This document shows positions 13,311-13,897 of a stretch of DNA of 13,897 bases, piece by piece. The first letter of the stretch is position 1, and each line of letters starts with the position of its first letter. A program made the translations under genes and the position numbers. This DNA comes from DASSCW01 sp036555005 (lineage in GTDB: Bacteria > Chloroflexota > Limnocylindria > QHBO01). The DNA is taken from positions 1 to 13,897 of the forward strand of contig DATBME010000064.1 in NCBI GenBank assembly GCA_036555005.1, in the 5' to 3' direction. Below the pieces are notes generated by a model that saw only the letters and a list, made by a program, of their open reading frames with translations, had not been told where the DNA came from and did no database searches.

Positions 13311-13897
13311 GGTCGACGACCCGCCAGGATGGCGGCAAAGGTCGCCGGGTCGATGTTGCCACCGGAGATGACGGCCGCGACCGGACCCTCGCCGGCCTGG
13401 CCGGTCAGGGCCGCGGCCAGCGCCGCGGCGCCCGCTCCCTCCGCGACCACCCGGGCACGGGCCGCCAGCAGCCGCATGGCGGAGGCGACCTGCGCCAGGC
13501 TGACCACGATCGAGCCATCCAGCACCGACGAGACCAGCGGCCACATGGCGGGCAGCACGGTCCCCGATCCGATGCCGTCCACGAAGCTGGGTTGGCGCCC
13601 GATCTGGACAGGATGACCCGCCTCCAGCGCGGCGGCCAGCGGGGCGGCGCCCTCCACCTCGGCGGCATAGACGCGCACCTCGGGGCGCAGCGCCCTCACC
13701 GCGCACGCGATGCCGCTCACCAGCCCGCCGCCGCCGAATGGCACCACCACGGCCCGCAGCTCCGGCAGGTCCTCGGCCAGCTCCAGCCCGATCGTCCCGT
13801 CGCCGGCGATCATCGGCCGTGACGCACAGGGGTGCAGGAAGGCGCCGGGCAGGTCCGGGTGGCCGCCCTCCTCCAGCACGCGCCACCAGCGGTCGAA
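13307..13897 (-). CDS. Threonine/serine dehydratase, PLP fold-type II (C-terminal part, cut by window edge)
   Basis: The 196 visible residues run in frame to the right edge, so the N-terminal half with the PLP-binding lysine is outside the window. AGDGTIGLEL, the tetraglycine phosphate-binding loop FGGGGLVSG (visible residues 54-62), SFVDGIGSGT and the terminal VISGGNIDP mark the threonine ammonia-lyase/serine racemase group, which converts L-threonine to 2-oxobutanoate or acts on serine. The protein ends soon after SGGN, so there is no C-terminal ACT-like regulatory domain; that fits the short catabolic/unregulated type rather than long IlvA. A GTG at 13879 is internal, as conserved sequence continues upstream. 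The stop overlaps the TTG of the Kelch lipoprotein gene. Confidence 0.9.
   Translation of the reverse strand, partial: FDRWWRVLEEGGHPDLPGAFLHPCASRPMIAGDGTIGLELAEDLPELRAVVVPFGGGGLVSGIACAVRALRPEVRVYAAEVEGAAPLAAALEAGHPVQIGRQPSFVDGIGSGTVLPAMWPLVSSVLDGSIVVSLAQVASAMRLLAARARVVAEGAGAAALAAALTGQAGEGPVAAVISGGNIDPATFAAILAGRRP

Overview
This is a very GC-rich, gene-dense bacterial chromosome segment with almost no intergenic space. It shows no phage, transposon, CRISPR or RNA genes. The mix suggests a Chloroflexota-type bacterium (for example the Limnocylindria/Ellin6529 group) or less likely an actinobacterium: PyrR with pyrBC, two ECF sigma/anti-sigma pairs, Ser/Pro-rich linkers on surface proteins, lipoprotein signals, frequent GTG/TTG starts and stop/start overlaps. 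This placement is an inference from gene style only.

Left part (1-3171): pyrimidine synthesis. pyrC (cut by the left edge) and pyrB form a minus-strand pair joined by an ATGA overlap, and pyrR lies about 1 kb upstream on the same strand. Between them, on the plus strand, sits a gene fusing a class III nucleotide cyclase domain to a receiver domain. The pyrB leader carries a hairpin that fits the known PyrR-binding loop and ends one base before the ribosome binding site, so PyrR probably represses pyrBC translation here.

Middle part (3208-8247, minus strand): an RimJ/RimL-like acetyltransferase, two adjacent and different GalT-superfamily proteins, an ECF sigma factor, and a translationally coupled zinc-finger anti-sigma factor with a membrane helix and a large outside domain. 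The two GalT-like proteins have complementary active-site motifs: one keeps HGHAQ, the other has lost it but keeps the zinc cysteines and a C-terminal HWH motif.

Middle-right part (8300-10600, plus strand): an OsmC-family gene, then a compact three-gene unit of an Asp-rich secreted protein, a second ECF sigma factor and a membrane protein placed as its anti-sigma factor. The secreted protein and the outside tail of the putative anti-sigma factor share an unusual Asp-rich (N/H/D/Q)SGPG repeat. An ECF-type promoter candidate lies in front of the unit. This is the most unusual arrangement in the window and may be an autoregulated surface-sensing system.

Right part (10597-13897): an alpha/beta-hydrolase lipoprotein divergent from an ArsR-like regulator, a six-blade Kelch lipoprotein, and a PLP-dependent threonine/serine dehydratase cut by the right edge. 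No stretch over about 300 bases lacks a gene.
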